Positions 18,818 through 27,152 of a stretch of DNA of 64,000 nt are shown here, piece after piece. Every line of letters begins with the position of its first letter. Position 1 is the stretch's first letter. The notes under the pieces were generated by a model. That model did not search any database. It saw only the letters and a program-made list of their open reading frames with translations, and was not told where the DNA came from. Position numbers and translations under genes: made by a program. Origin of the DNA: Deltaproteobacteria bacterium (GTDB lineage Bacteria > Desulfobacterota > Desulfomonilia > UBA1062); NCBI GenBank assembly GCA_018436855.1, contig JAHDKO010000013.1, positions 62,001 to 126,000 on the forward strand, given 5' to 3'.

Positions 18818-18852
18818 AAAAGGGGAACGGCTTGTCCGGCCGTTCCCCTTTT
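18818..18852. terminator. Bidirectional terminator after the PKD protein gene
   Basis: A perfect 14-bp stem, AAAAGGGGAACGGC (18818-18831) with its complement (18839-18852), has a 7-base loop and A/T runs at both ends, so it can work in either direction. It lies 26 bases beyond the stop of the minus-strand gene starting at 21272. Confidence 0.85.
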
Positions 18853-18878
18853 CCGCCCTTAAAAGAAGGGCTGTTTGT

Positions 18879-21272
18879 TTAACGTTTTATCACACTGGAT
18901 ATGCTGCTCGTGTAGCTCTGACCGTTGGCATCATACCCGACCACGGCCCAGTACACCTTCGTTCCGGATGGAATGAACCAGTACCAGAGCACCGGGTGCA
19001 GGCTGCAGTACGTTCTGCTGCCCGTATAGATGGTCGCGAGATTCTTCTGGTCGAGCGAGGCATATACCTTGAACCTCACCATGCCTTCGGCTCTCCACGA
19101 GAAGACGGGGTTGTCCCTCATCACGGCACCCGCTGCAGGGCTGACCGGCTCGATGACGATCTCCTCTTCCTGTACGGATACGGTCACGGTATCCTGACTG
19201 CTGGTATCGGTCCCGTCGTACACCCTGAGCCCGAACACATACGTGCCTTTCTCGGTGGGGATAAAGGACGGCGTGGCTGTGTTGGACCCGCTTATCGACA
19301 CCCTGGTGCCCGAGACCTGGGACCAGATATAAGAAATGGTATCGCCGTCGGGATCGAAGCTGGCGCGGCCGTCCAGGGTCACCTTCTCCCCGATGTTCGC
19401 GGTCTGGTTGTCTCCCGCATCGGCGACAGGCACCTGGTTGAGAGCATCAACGGTCACGGTTACGCCGGCTTCGGAAACCGCCTGGCCGTCCGAGACCCTC
19501 ACCGTGAAGGTCAGCACGCCCGAGGTGGTGGGGGTGAAGCTCGGACTCACCGTATTCGCTCCGGCAAGGTCCACGCTTGCGCCCGAACTCTGCGTCCAGG
19601 CATAGGTGAGCGTATCGCCGTCCACGTCGTAGGAGGCCGCAGCACTTAAGGTTACTGTTTCACCCACATACACCAGGACATCATCGCCGGCATCGGCAAC
19701 CGGGGCATTGTTCAGAGTCAGCACCCTGACGACCACCCGGTCCGGGGTCGACTCGACTCTGCCGTCGGAGACCACCAGCTCGAACTCCCGGGTACCCTCG
19801 GAGCCCGCGTCGAAATACGGGGATGCGGTCTGTGCTCCCCGGAGATCCACCTGGATGCCGGCTGTCTGCCGCCATGCATAGCTCAGGGCGTCTCCGTCCG
19901 GATCCGACGAGGCGCTGCCGTCAAGCGTTACCCGCTGCCCCACCTGAACGTCCTGATCTCCGCCTGCATTGGCTGTCGGGGCCTGGTTCGCCGCCGCGTT
20001 GACCGTGACGATGATCTCGTCGGCCGGGCTTGCGAGAGAGCCATCCGAGCAGGTCACCGAGAAGCGGTACTGGCCCTCGGCGGGGAAGGTGACGGATATA
20101 TCCTGCCGCTTCATGTCGGGAAGCTGTACACCAGTACCCGAGACCAGCCGCCACTGGTAGGTGAGCGCATCGCTGTTGGGGTCGGATCCCGTTGCATGAA
20201 GGGTGACCGGGGTCTGTACCTCGATGGTCATGTCGCTGCCTGCACTGACGCTGGGTGCCACATTCCTGATGGTGATATCAACGGTATCCGTGTCCGATGA
20301 CTTGCCGTCGAAGCACCTGAGCATGAACCGGTAGACGCCCGCCTTCGAGCCCATGAAGCTGGCAGTGGCCCGGTTGGCGTTCTCGATCTGCACCGAAACC
20401 GGTCCCGACACCTGATACCAGGTATACTGCAGGGTGTCTCCGTTGGGATCCCGGGACTGCGATCCGTCGAGGTACACCCTGGTGGGGTTCACGGTTCGAT
20501 TGTCGCCGGCATCGGCGACCGGCCGGTTATCGGCCGAGTCAGCGGGACTGGAGTTATTGTGGTACTCTTCCAGGTTGGAGATGCCGTCACCGTCGAGGTC
20601 TCCCGAGGCATCCGCCGGATTGTCCGGATCCAGGCCATAAGCGACCTCCCAGGAGTCCGGCATTCCATCCCCGTCGGTGTCGAGCCTCAGGGTGATGGTG
20701 TCCGAGACCGGGGTGCTCATCCAGTTGCCGGAAGCGTCCCTGAAGTTTGCATATACGGTCTTTGTGCCGTCCCCGGCAGTCAGGGTCCACTGATGGGTAG
20801 TTGCATAGGCAACCTCGCTCGACCAGCTGCTGCCGTCGTTGCTGAAACGCATGCCTGCCACGCTGCTTCCCGAATCTGAAGCGGACAGGGTCAAGGTGAC
20901 CGCCCTGCTGGGGGTCGTGCCGCTGCCGCCGTTGATCACGACCGTTCCGGTGGGTGGGGTCACGTCGGCCGAGCCGGTAGTAATGCTCGCCTCCTGAGAA
21001 TAACCGGACTCATTGTTCGACGTGTCATAGGCAGTGACCGCCACATAATAGGTTCTCCCGAGCGGGACGTCATTGAACTGGTAGCTCGTGACATTGCCCA
21101 CGTCCAGCCCGGTGCCATAGCTCCTCGATGCAGTGCCGTAATAAATCTTATACCCGGCAAGATCGTCCTCGGTGTTGGCATTCCAGCTCACCAGAACCGA
21201 TGCTGCGGATCCAAGAGCGGGCGTGCACGCCAGAAACAGGAATAAACAGAGAAATCCACGTAATGCCCTCAT
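18879..21272 (-). CDS. Secreted multi-domain protein with FN3, calcium-binding and PKD-like repeats
   Basis: A 797-aa exported protein. A signal peptide (MRALRGFLCLFLFLACTPALG) is followed by a fibronectin type III domain (about 25-100), an Ig-like domain (about 105-195), a thrombospondin-3-like calcium segment (DTDGDGMPDSWE, then DLDGDGISNLEEY, about 198-240), and five PKD/K319L-like repeats of about 90 residues, each with a core like LDGSASSDPDGDALSYAW. A final FN3-like domain (VSPAAGAVMRDNP...) ends the protein; no sorting signal, LPXTG or autotransporter domain is seen. A cell-surface or matrix adhesion role is inferred from the domains. GGAGGTG lies 6 bases before the ATG, and a sigma-54 promoter lies upstream. 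Confidence 0.85.
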   Translation of the reverse strand: MRALRGFLCLFLFLACTPALGSAASVLVSWNANTEDDLAGYKIYYGTASRSYGTGLDVGNVTSYQFNDVPLGRTYYVAVTAYDTSNNESGYSQEASITTGSADVTPPTGTVVINGGSGTTPSRAVTLTLSASDSGSSVAGMRFSNDGSSWSSEVAYATTHQWTLTAGDGTKTVYANFRDASGNWMSTPVSDTITLRLDTDGDGMPDSWEVAYGLDPDNPADASGDLDGDGISNLEEYHNNSSPADSADNRPVADAGDNRTVNPTRVYLDGSQSRDPNGDTLQYTWYQVSGPVSVQIENANRATASFMGSKAGVYRFMLRCFDGKSSDTDTVDITIRNVAPSVSAGSDMTIEVQTPVTLHATGSDPNSDALTYQWRLVSGTGVQLPDMKRQDISVTFPAEGQYRFSVTCSDGSLASPADEIIVTVNAAANQAPTANAGGDQDVQVGQRVTLDGSASSDPDGDALSYAWRQTAGIQVDLRGAQTASPYFDAGSEGTREFELVVSDGRVESTPDRVVVRVLTLNNAPVADAGDDVLVYVGETVTLSAAASYDVDGDTLTYAWTQSSGASVDLAGANTVSPSFTPTTSGVLTFTVRVSDGQAVSEAGVTVTVDALNQVPVADAGDNQTANIGEKVTLDGRASFDPDGDTISYIWSQVSGTRVSISGSNTATPSFIPTEKGTYVFGLRVYDGTDTSSQDTVTVSVQEEEIVIEPVSPAAGAVMRDNPVFSWRAEGMVRFKVYASLDQKNLATIYTGSRTYCSLHPVLWYWFIPSGTKVYWAVVGYDANGQSYTSSISSVIKR

Positions 21273-21314
21273 TAAAACACCTCCAGTAGTTCCGATTATT
21301 CGAAGATTCGCGAG

Positions 21315-21330
21315 GCAATATGAGGGCCAA
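21315..21330 (-). promoter_or_regulatory. Sigma-54 promoter of the PKD protein gene
   Basis: Read on the minus strand, 21330 to 21315 is TTGGCCCTCATATTGC, with GG and GC elements ten bases apart as sigma-54 requires and matching TTGGC-N7-TTGC of the -24/-12 consensus. Transcription should start near 21303, about 30 bases before the ATG. It implies control by an enhancer-binding activator. Confidence 0.65.
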
Positions 21331-21346
21331 GAAAGTTTGGTTAATT

Positions 21347-21366
21347 ATTCTGTTCTGTTACAGAAT
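21347..21366. promoter_or_regulatory. Inverted repeat upstream of the sigma-54 promoter
   Basis: ATTCTGT (21347-21353) and ACAGAAT (21360-21366) form a perfect 7-bp inverted repeat with a 6-base spacer, about 17 bases upstream of the -24 element of the PKD protein promoter. It has the form of a regulator binding site; the regulator is unknown. Confidence 0.4.
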
Positions 21367-21404
21367 TCATCAATTCCTGCGAGCAACACTTTCGTAGATC
21401 ATCG

Positions 21405-21944
21405 TTACTGTTTCGTAATCAGGCTCACCTGGGTCCGGACCGCAGCGAGTGCCTCCGGAACGGTCTCCACCGAGAAGTATCCGGGGTCAGGCGCAACGGC
21501 ACCGAAGACCGGGCAGGCCAGCGATATGACCGGCACACCCGCCTTGCGGGCAAGGGCTATCTCGGAGATGGTGCCGAAGGACCCTTCCAGGGCGACAATC
21601 ACATCCGGGGTCTGGGCCACGATGACATTCCTGGCATCACACATGCCCGTATAGATGGGCACGTGCACGTATTCATTGGGATATCCCGGCAAATGCCTGC
21701 CTTTTTTCTGAGGGAGTATCCCGATCACCAGACCGCCGGCGAGAGCCGCACCTTTCGATGCCGCAGCCATAACCCCGCCTCCTCCGCCGGTGACGAGAAT
21801 GCAGCCGAGACCGGCAATTCCGGCCCCCAGCTCCTCGGCGAGAGCCAATGTGCCCGGGCCCGCCGAGCCTCCCCCTACCACCCCGGCAATTCCCGGCCTG
21901 GACGCATATTTATGGATCTTGAAAACCACGGGCCACCCCCTCAT
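21405..21944 (-). CDS. SLOG-fold protein (TIGR00725-like, LOG-related)
   Basis: A 179-aa Rossmann-like protein. The glycine-rich stretches VVGGGSAG, ILVTGGGGGVM and LEGSFGTISEI match the SLOG superfamily branch often annotated TIGR00725 or lysine-decarboxylase-like; related LOG proteins release cytokinin bases from nucleotide monophosphates, while bacterial TIGR00725 members have no established role. Catalytic function is therefore not assigned. The ATG at 21944 lacks a clear ribosome site; a GTG at 21929 with GAGGGGG upstream is an alternative start. It lies downstream of nothing on its strand that would suggest an operon. Confidence 0.75.
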   Translation of the reverse strand: MRGWPVVFKIHKYASRPGIAGVVGGGSAGPGTLALAEELGAGIAGLGCILVTGGGGGVMAAASKGAALAGGLVIGILPQKKGRHLPGYPNEYVHVPIYTGMCDARNVIVAQTPDVIVALEGSFGTISEIALARKAGVPVISLACPVFGAVAPDPGYFSVETVPEALAAVRTQVSLITKQ

Positions 21945-22178
21945 TACTGTTATTTAAGGATCGGGCAGATATCCCTTTCAAGCCGGACTGACAAGGGTAT
22001 CCCCTTTTCCCTGGAAACAAAGGATGACCCCCCCGGCCAAGGGCTGTTTGCATTCATGAGAATGCGGTCACCCTTTATCTGTTCGTATACTGCACCTATA
22101 CCATAGAAAAGCAGGCCTCCGACACTTACGATGCCCGGGGAAAGAGGATCTGCTTGAAATACCCAAGGAGAGTATGTC

Positions 22179-23498
22179 ATGCTCGCGCATATGAGAAGAA
22201 CGCTTTGCGCGGCGCTATTCCTGATACTCGCCTGCGGTTCCGCAAAGGCCGCGGCCATGAGCTTTGAGGAAGAGCGCAAGATCGCCAGCGAGATCGTCAC
22301 GGTTCTGGATGCCCAGGGGCTGATCGTCTACGACCAGGAGATCACCTGGCCGGTCAAGCTGGTGGCAGACAAGCTGGCCGACCACGTGAAAGATCCCATC
22401 TATTCCTTCAAGATCCACGTCATCGAGGACAGGTCGATCAATGCGTTCGCCATCCCCGACGGGCACATCTTCGTCAATACCGGCACCCTCCTGTTCGTGC
22501 GGGACCTCGACGAGCTTGCCGCGGTCATCGGTCACGAAATGGGGCACGCGCAGATGAGGCACATCCCTCAGACCATCGAGGAGCAGAAAAAGGTGACGGC
22601 CGTGAGCATCGCGGGCATGCTCCTGGGAACCCTTCTTTCGGCCAAAAACCCGCAGATCGGCTCGGCGATGATCTTTTCATCGATCGGAGGGGGAGAGAGC
22701 ATCAAGCTCGCATATTCCCGCCGCTTCGAGAACGAGGCGGACGAGTTCGGGAACAATCTCATGAGAACATCGGGCTTCAGCCCGGCCGCCATGAACCGGT
22801 TCCTGGTGAGGCTGGGACCCTTCTCGGGCGGGGCGAACATCCCGGAATACCTGCTCACCCACCCCCACATAACCAACCGCATCTCCGGGAAATCGCCGGA
22901 CGAGCCGAACCCGGACCCGGACTCGCATTACTGGATGCTGCACGCCAGTGTCGTCGGCCTGATCCTCCCTGAGGAAGAGGCCCGGCAGAGGGCGCAGGGC
23001 ATTCCCGACCCCTATAGCAGACTCGCGCTCGGCCTGCTCGAAACGAGGAGGGGACGGCACGAGGAGGCGCTGAGGCTCCTGGACGGCCTGGACATACCCC
23101 TGGCGTATGCCTACAAGGGACTCAACCTCGCCATGGCAGGAAAAAAGGACGAGGCCTACCCCTATCTCAAAAACTACGGCACCTCGGCGAGGACCAGGAT
23201 CCCGCTGGCCGAGATCATGGAAGAGCGCGGGGAATTCGACGAGGCAATCGCCATCCTCTCGCCGTACCAAAAGCAGAACATTCAGGTGGATTACAAACTG
23301 GGCATCCTCCACCAGAAATCATCGAATGAGGTCATGTCCCATGTTTCCTTTGCCCGGTACTTCTTCAAGACGGGCAAGTACAAGGCAAGCTTGTATCACA
23401 TCGAGAAGGCCCTCGCGCAGGACAAGGAGCTGGATCCCTCGGTGGCCGAAGAGATCAAGGAGATGAAGGAGCTCATCGGAAAGATCGGGGTTTCGTGA
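22179..23498 (+). CDS. M48-family zinc metalloprotease with TPR-like C-terminus (BepA-like)
   Basis: Exported zinc peptidase of 439 aa. A signal sequence (about residues 1-25; RRTLCAALFLILACG) precedes the M48 domain with the zinc motif HEMGH at 119-123 and a distal glutamate in NEADEFG. The C-terminal half (about 270-439) is rich in short helical repeats (YSRLALGLLETRRGRHEEAL...) like the TPR part of BepA/YfgC, which degrades or assists misassembled outer-membrane proteins such as LptD. LACG might be a weak lipobox. AAGGAG lies 9 bases before ATG 22179; a second ATG at 22191 is possible. Role in envelope quality control is inferred from the family. Confidence 0.88.
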   Translation: MLAHMRRTLCAALFLILACGSAKAAAMSFEEERKIASEIVTVLDAQGLIVYDQEITWPVKLVADKLADHVKDPIYSFKIHVIEDRSINAFAIPDGHIFVNTGTLLFVRDLDELAAVIGHEMGHAQMRHIPQTIEEQKKVTAVSIAGMLLGTLLSAKNPQIGSAMIFSSIGGGESIKLAYSRRFENEADEFGNNLMRTSGFSPAAMNRFLVRLGPFSGGANIPEYLLTHPHITNRISGKSPDEPNPDPDSHYWMLHASVVGLILPEEEARQRAQGIPDPYSRLALGLLETRRGRHEEALRLLDGLDIPLAYAYKGLNLAMAGKKDEAYPYLKNYGTSARTRIPLAEIMEERGEFDEAIAILSPYQKQNIQVDYKLGILHQKSSNEVMSHVSFARYFFKTGKYKASLYHIEKALAQDKELDPSVAEEIKEMKELIGKIGVS

Positions 23499-23504
23499 TC
23501 TCCT

Positions 23505-25256
23505 TCAGCAGTTCAACAGCATGGCCCTGATCTTGGTGATGTCGAACATCTCACCTTCGCCGGTGTCCTCGCAGAAGGCCTCCACAAAAGGAATACCCCC
23601 TTTGCGGAACAAATACACGGGGCTGATCTTTTTCACCTGAATCTCCCCGTAGCCCTGCCTGGGGTAAAAGATGACGACCGATCTGCCGTCGAGAAGGGCC
23701 TTTTCGAAGACACCCTCACCCTTTGCCCCATAGGGAAGCGGGGTCACCATGCCGAAGGGGAAGATCCCCTCCTTCCGGGTCTCTTTCCACTGCTTCTTCT
23801 GCGTGAGCTTCATGGGCACCATCATCCCCCAGGTCGCTCCCTGGCCGCCCTCCCACGAAGGCGTGGTTCCCCGCACGATCACGTCGTTCTTGGCCAGTGA
23901 GGCCAGAACCTCATCCTCGCGGTTTTCCGGAACCCGGTACACCCCGGGGAGCACTTCGTCCAGCCCCCTGGGCAGCACACCGTCCGCATCGGTCAGGAAG
24001 AGAAAGGTCCCGCGGAGGATGCGGGCCTCGCTGTGCGCGAGGACCCAGCCCTGGATGGTCTTGCTCACGTTGTCCGGGAGCTCGTGGCGCGAGACCCTCT
24101 CGAGAAAGGCGCCGATCTTTTCGGCGTCCCACCTCAGGCGTTGCGCACGGGATATGGACCGCTTGGTGATCTGGTAGATGCTGACCACATCGGTGCGCAG
24201 GATATCCGCGATCTCGCCGAGATCCAGCAGATCCACGGGATCGAACTCGCCAGGCACCAGGACCTCCATATTCGGCTGTACCACGACCTCGTCGCAGTAA
24301 GCCTGCAGAGAGATCTCCACCCTGCCGGTCTTCAACGCCGGATAGACCGGCTCCGCGAGCCTCAACCACCGGTTTTCGCGGTCTGACTGCATGACCCCCA
24401 GGTCGATCCACTGCCCGATCAGCCCGCGAACCATGTCCTGTGCGCCGACCTCATCCGGGTTCCTGCTGAGAATAAAGTTCTTCAGGGACCTGACGAGATA
24501 GTCCTTCTGGAGCGCCCTGTCCCCCATCAGGGTGAAAATCTTGTGATCGAGGCCGGGATAGACCCTGCACGAGCGGATGAACCTCCACACGGGATACCGG
24601 GCGTCGCCTTCGGCGGCAAATTCTCTGGCCGCCTCCGGGGAGACGCTCAAGACCCCGTCCTTCTCCTCGATGCAGCCGAGCTCCACGAGCTCCCAGTACA
24701 CGCGCTCACAGTCCGGCAGCGGGCCCAGCCGCTCCTCCAGGAATTGCCAGCCACGTTTGAAGGGCTCCATCCCCGACCTGCAGCGTATCCGCGAAATACG
24801 GAGCGCGTTGAGCAGGGCGACATGACCCCGGATGCTCGTCCGCCGCGGCTCGGTCCAGGCGATTTCGTTCACGTCTGTGAGATGCCGCCTGCGAACCTCT
24901 TCCAGGAGGGGATAGAGCGACGGGATGAGAATGACCGGATCTCTCCCCGAAAGCCCCCCCTGAAACACGACACCCCTGGCGCCGAGCACGGAGAGGTCTT
25001 CTCTGAGCTCGTCGTGCCCGGAGAGATGAATGGCCGTGAGCACATCCCAGGAAATGCTCCCTCCGAGCTCGTAGAGATCGAGGAGCAGGGTGAGCTGCCT
25101 TTCGGTGAGCTCATCGAGTATTCTCCTGAGCCTTGTCTCCTCGCTCAGCTCCTCTGCGAGCTTGCGGTAGTCGGCCGGCTTGCCGAGTATGCGGGTGGAG
25201 AGGATCTCCACCATGTAGGCCGGGATACGGGAAACGAGTTCATAGGTCGATGTCAC
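23505..25256 (-). CDS. Helicase-associated protein partnered with XPB
   Basis: Protein of about 583 aa resembling the helicase-associated (PF13625-like) proteins encoded next to bacterial XPB. The N-terminal 200 residues look like tandem winged-helix elements (VEILSTRILG..., TERQLTLLLDLYELGG...), the central part includes YCDEVVVQPNMEVLVPGEFDP typical of this family, and the C-terminus (KKISPVYLFRKGGIPFVEAFCEDTGE) is WYL-like. No helicase motifs are present. I chose GTG 25256, which overlaps the helicase stop and has GAGGAG upstream; an ATG at 25301 would overlap the helicase by about 60 bases. Presumed to act with the helicase in DNA repair. Confidence 0.78.
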   Translation of the reverse strand: MTSTYELVSRIPAYMVEILSTRILGKPADYRKLAEELSEETRLRRILDELTERQLTLLLDLYELGGSISWDVLTAIHLSGHDELREDLSVLGARGVVFQGGLSGRDPVILIPSLYPLLEEVRRRHLTDVNEIAWTEPRRTSIRGHVALLNALRISRIRCRSGMEPFKRGWQFLEERLGPLPDCERVYWELVELGCIEEKDGVLSVSPEAAREFAAEGDARYPVWRFIRSCRVYPGLDHKIFTLMGDRALQKDYLVRSLKNFILSRNPDEVGAQDMVRGLIGQWIDLGVMQSDRENRWLRLAEPVYPALKTGRVEISLQAYCDEVVVQPNMEVLVPGEFDPVDLLDLGEIADILRTDVVSIYQITKRSISRAQRLRWDAEKIGAFLERVSRHELPDNVSKTIQGWVLAHSEARILRGTFLFLTDADGVLPRGLDEVLPGVYRVPENREDEVLASLAKNDVIVRGTTPSWEGGQGATWGMMVPMKLTQKKQWKETRKEGIFPFGMVTPLPYGAKGEGVFEKALLDGRSVVIFYPRQGYGEIQVKKISPVYLFRKGGIPFVEAFCEDTGEGEMFDITKIRAMLLNC

Positions 25257-26922
25257 GGTGGTCCCACTCCTCGATGGTGTATTTGTAGCCCTGCTCCGCA
25301 AGGAAAATCTGCCGCTTGTGGGCGAAGTCCTCTTCAGAGGTCCTCCTGCTCACCAGGGTATAGAACGTGGAAATCCGGTCTTTGGGCCTGAGTATCCTTC
25401 CCAGCCTCTGGGCCTCTTCCTGCCTGGATCCGAAGGTACCCGAGACCTGGACGGCCACGGATGCATCCGGGAGATCGATGGCGAAGTTGGCCACCTTGGA
25501 AACCACGAGCACCGGAACCTCCCCCCTCCTGAAGGCGGCGTAGAGGTCGTCCCGCCTTGCGTTGGGCGTAGAACCCGTGATCAGGGGGGCGCGAAGCGTA
25601 TCGGCTATCCTCCTGAGCTGGCTCACATACTGCCCGATGACCAGCACCGGCTCGTCGGCATGTTTTTTTATGATGCGTTGCGCCACCCGGTCTTTCAGCA
25701 CGTTCTCGGAGGCGATCCTGAACTGGTCCCGGTCTCCGGATATCACGTACTCCCGATGCTTTTCCTTGGGAAGGGGCAGGCGGATCTCGTAGCAGCACGC
25801 CTGTGCGATAAAGCCCTTGTGCTCGAGCTCCTTCCAGGGCACGTCGTAGCACTTGGGCCCCACGAGCGAAAAGGCGTCCTCTTCCAGGCCGTCCTCCCGG
25901 ATGAGGGTGGCCGTGAGACCGAGGCGTCTTTTTGCCTGGATCTCCGTGGTGGCCCGGAACACCGGCGCAGGCACCACGTGCACCTCGTCGTACACGAGAA
26001 GGCCCCAGTTCCTGGCATTCATGAGCCGCATGTGCTCGAAGGGCCCCTGCCTGCTCTTCCGGTAGGTGAGGATCTGGTAGGTGGTGACAGTGACCGGACG
26101 GATCTCTTTTTTCTGGCCCGAATACTCGCCGATCTCCTCAGGGCTTAAGCTGGTCTTGTCCAGGAGCTCGGTGATCCACTGGCGCACGGCGGACACATTG
26201 GTGCACATGATCAGGGTCTGGGCCCTGGCCTGCGCCATGACCTCGATGCCCACGATGGTCTTGCCCGCCCCGCAGGGAAGCACTACGATGCCCTGACCGC
26301 CACGGGCGCTGCCCCCTGCCCAGAAGTGCTCGCACGCCTCCTTCTGGTACTGGCGGAACGCGAATTCGCGCCCCGAGAGGGTTCTGCCTCTCACCTGAAG
26401 GTCAAGGGGCTCCCCCGGGTCATAACCCACCAGGTCGTGCACGGGAAACCCCGCTTTGATGAGCATGTGCTTGAACCGCCCGCGCACCTGGGCATCGATG
26501 ACGCACGCCCGGGGGGACACCTGGTCCCGGATCGTCTCGCGGATACCCGGCTTTCCCAGGATCTCCTCCAGAACATCCGCGGATCTGGCCTCCAACAGCA
26601 GCCCCTGCCCGTCGTGCTTTGTGAGCCGGACGGCATCCCAGCGATCGAATGCGTCCCGGACCCTGAAGAGCACCCCTTCCGGGATTTCATACCGTGAATA
26701 GCGCTTGAGGGCCTGAAAGACGTCCTCGCGGGAAATCCCGAGGGCTGCCGCGTTCCAGACGCTCAACGGCGTCACCCGGTAGGTGTGGACGTACTCGGGT
26801 GACTTTATCAGCTCCGCGAACGGCAGGATGGCGTCCCGGGCATCCTCGAACCCGGGAGACTGCACCTCGAGAAGGATGCTTCCGTCGCTCTGTACAATAA
26901 TGGGTTTCTCTTGCGTCATCAT
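25240..26922 (-). CDS. XPB-type superfamily 2 DNA helicase
   Basis: A 560-aa DNA helicase of the bacterial XPB/Rad25 group. An N-terminal accessory domain (about 1-170) precedes helicase domain 1 with Walker A PCGAGKT (Lys221) and Walker B YDEVHVV, and domain 2 with GSTPNARRDDLYAAF, then SGTFGSRQEEAQRLGRILRPK as motif VI. Family members unwind damaged DNA; the bacterial role is poorly defined, with nucleotide excision repair or transcription-linked repair proposed. It ends within the start of its partner gene, so the two are probably co-translated. ATG 26922 is followed by another ATG. Confidence 0.92.
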   Translation of the reverse strand: MMTQEKPIIVQSDGSILLEVQSPGFEDARDAILPFAELIKSPEYVHTYRVTPLSVWNAAALGISREDVFQALKRYSRYEIPEGVLFRVRDAFDRWDAVRLTKHDGQGLLLEARSADVLEEILGKPGIRETIRDQVSPRACVIDAQVRGRFKHMLIKAGFPVHDLVGYDPGEPLDLQVRGRTLSGREFAFRQYQKEACEHFWAGGSARGGQGIVVLPCGAGKTIVGIEVMAQARAQTLIMCTNVSAVRQWITELLDKTSLSPEEIGEYSGQKKEIRPVTVTTYQILTYRKSRQGPFEHMRLMNARNWGLLVYDEVHVVPAPVFRATTEIQAKRRLGLTATLIREDGLEEDAFSLVGPKCYDVPWKELEHKGFIAQACCYEIRLPLPKEKHREYVISGDRDQFRIASENVLKDRVAQRIIKKHADEPVLVIGQYVSQLRRIADTLRAPLITGSTPNARRDDLYAAFRRGEVPVLVVSKVANFAIDLPDASVAVQVSGTFGSRQEEAQRLGRILRPKDRISTFYTLVSRRTSEEDFAHKRQIFLAEQGYKYTIEEWDHRDIDL

Positions 26923-27152
26923 CGGAATAAAATAGATTCACACAGATGTCCGTAAAACGCAAGGGTGCATTTCACCTGTGATTCTGAGGGTATTTCCGCC
27001 GTTTGAGCCGATTTCCGGAAAGGAGGGAGCATCGCGTTCATCTTCTTCGGGGAAAGCCTGCCGGGCAGCTGGACCTCAAGGAATTTTCTGTTGCCAATCA
27101 GTTTCAAATGACAGACAATAGATGGATACCATGATTTCTTGGAGATGATTGC

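Noticed and set aside
26919-27107. 62-codon minus-strand ORF ending in an ATGA overlap with the XPB helicase start
   Set aside because: It needs a TTG start with no ribosome site, and its sequence has no family resemblance; the overlap is probably chance.
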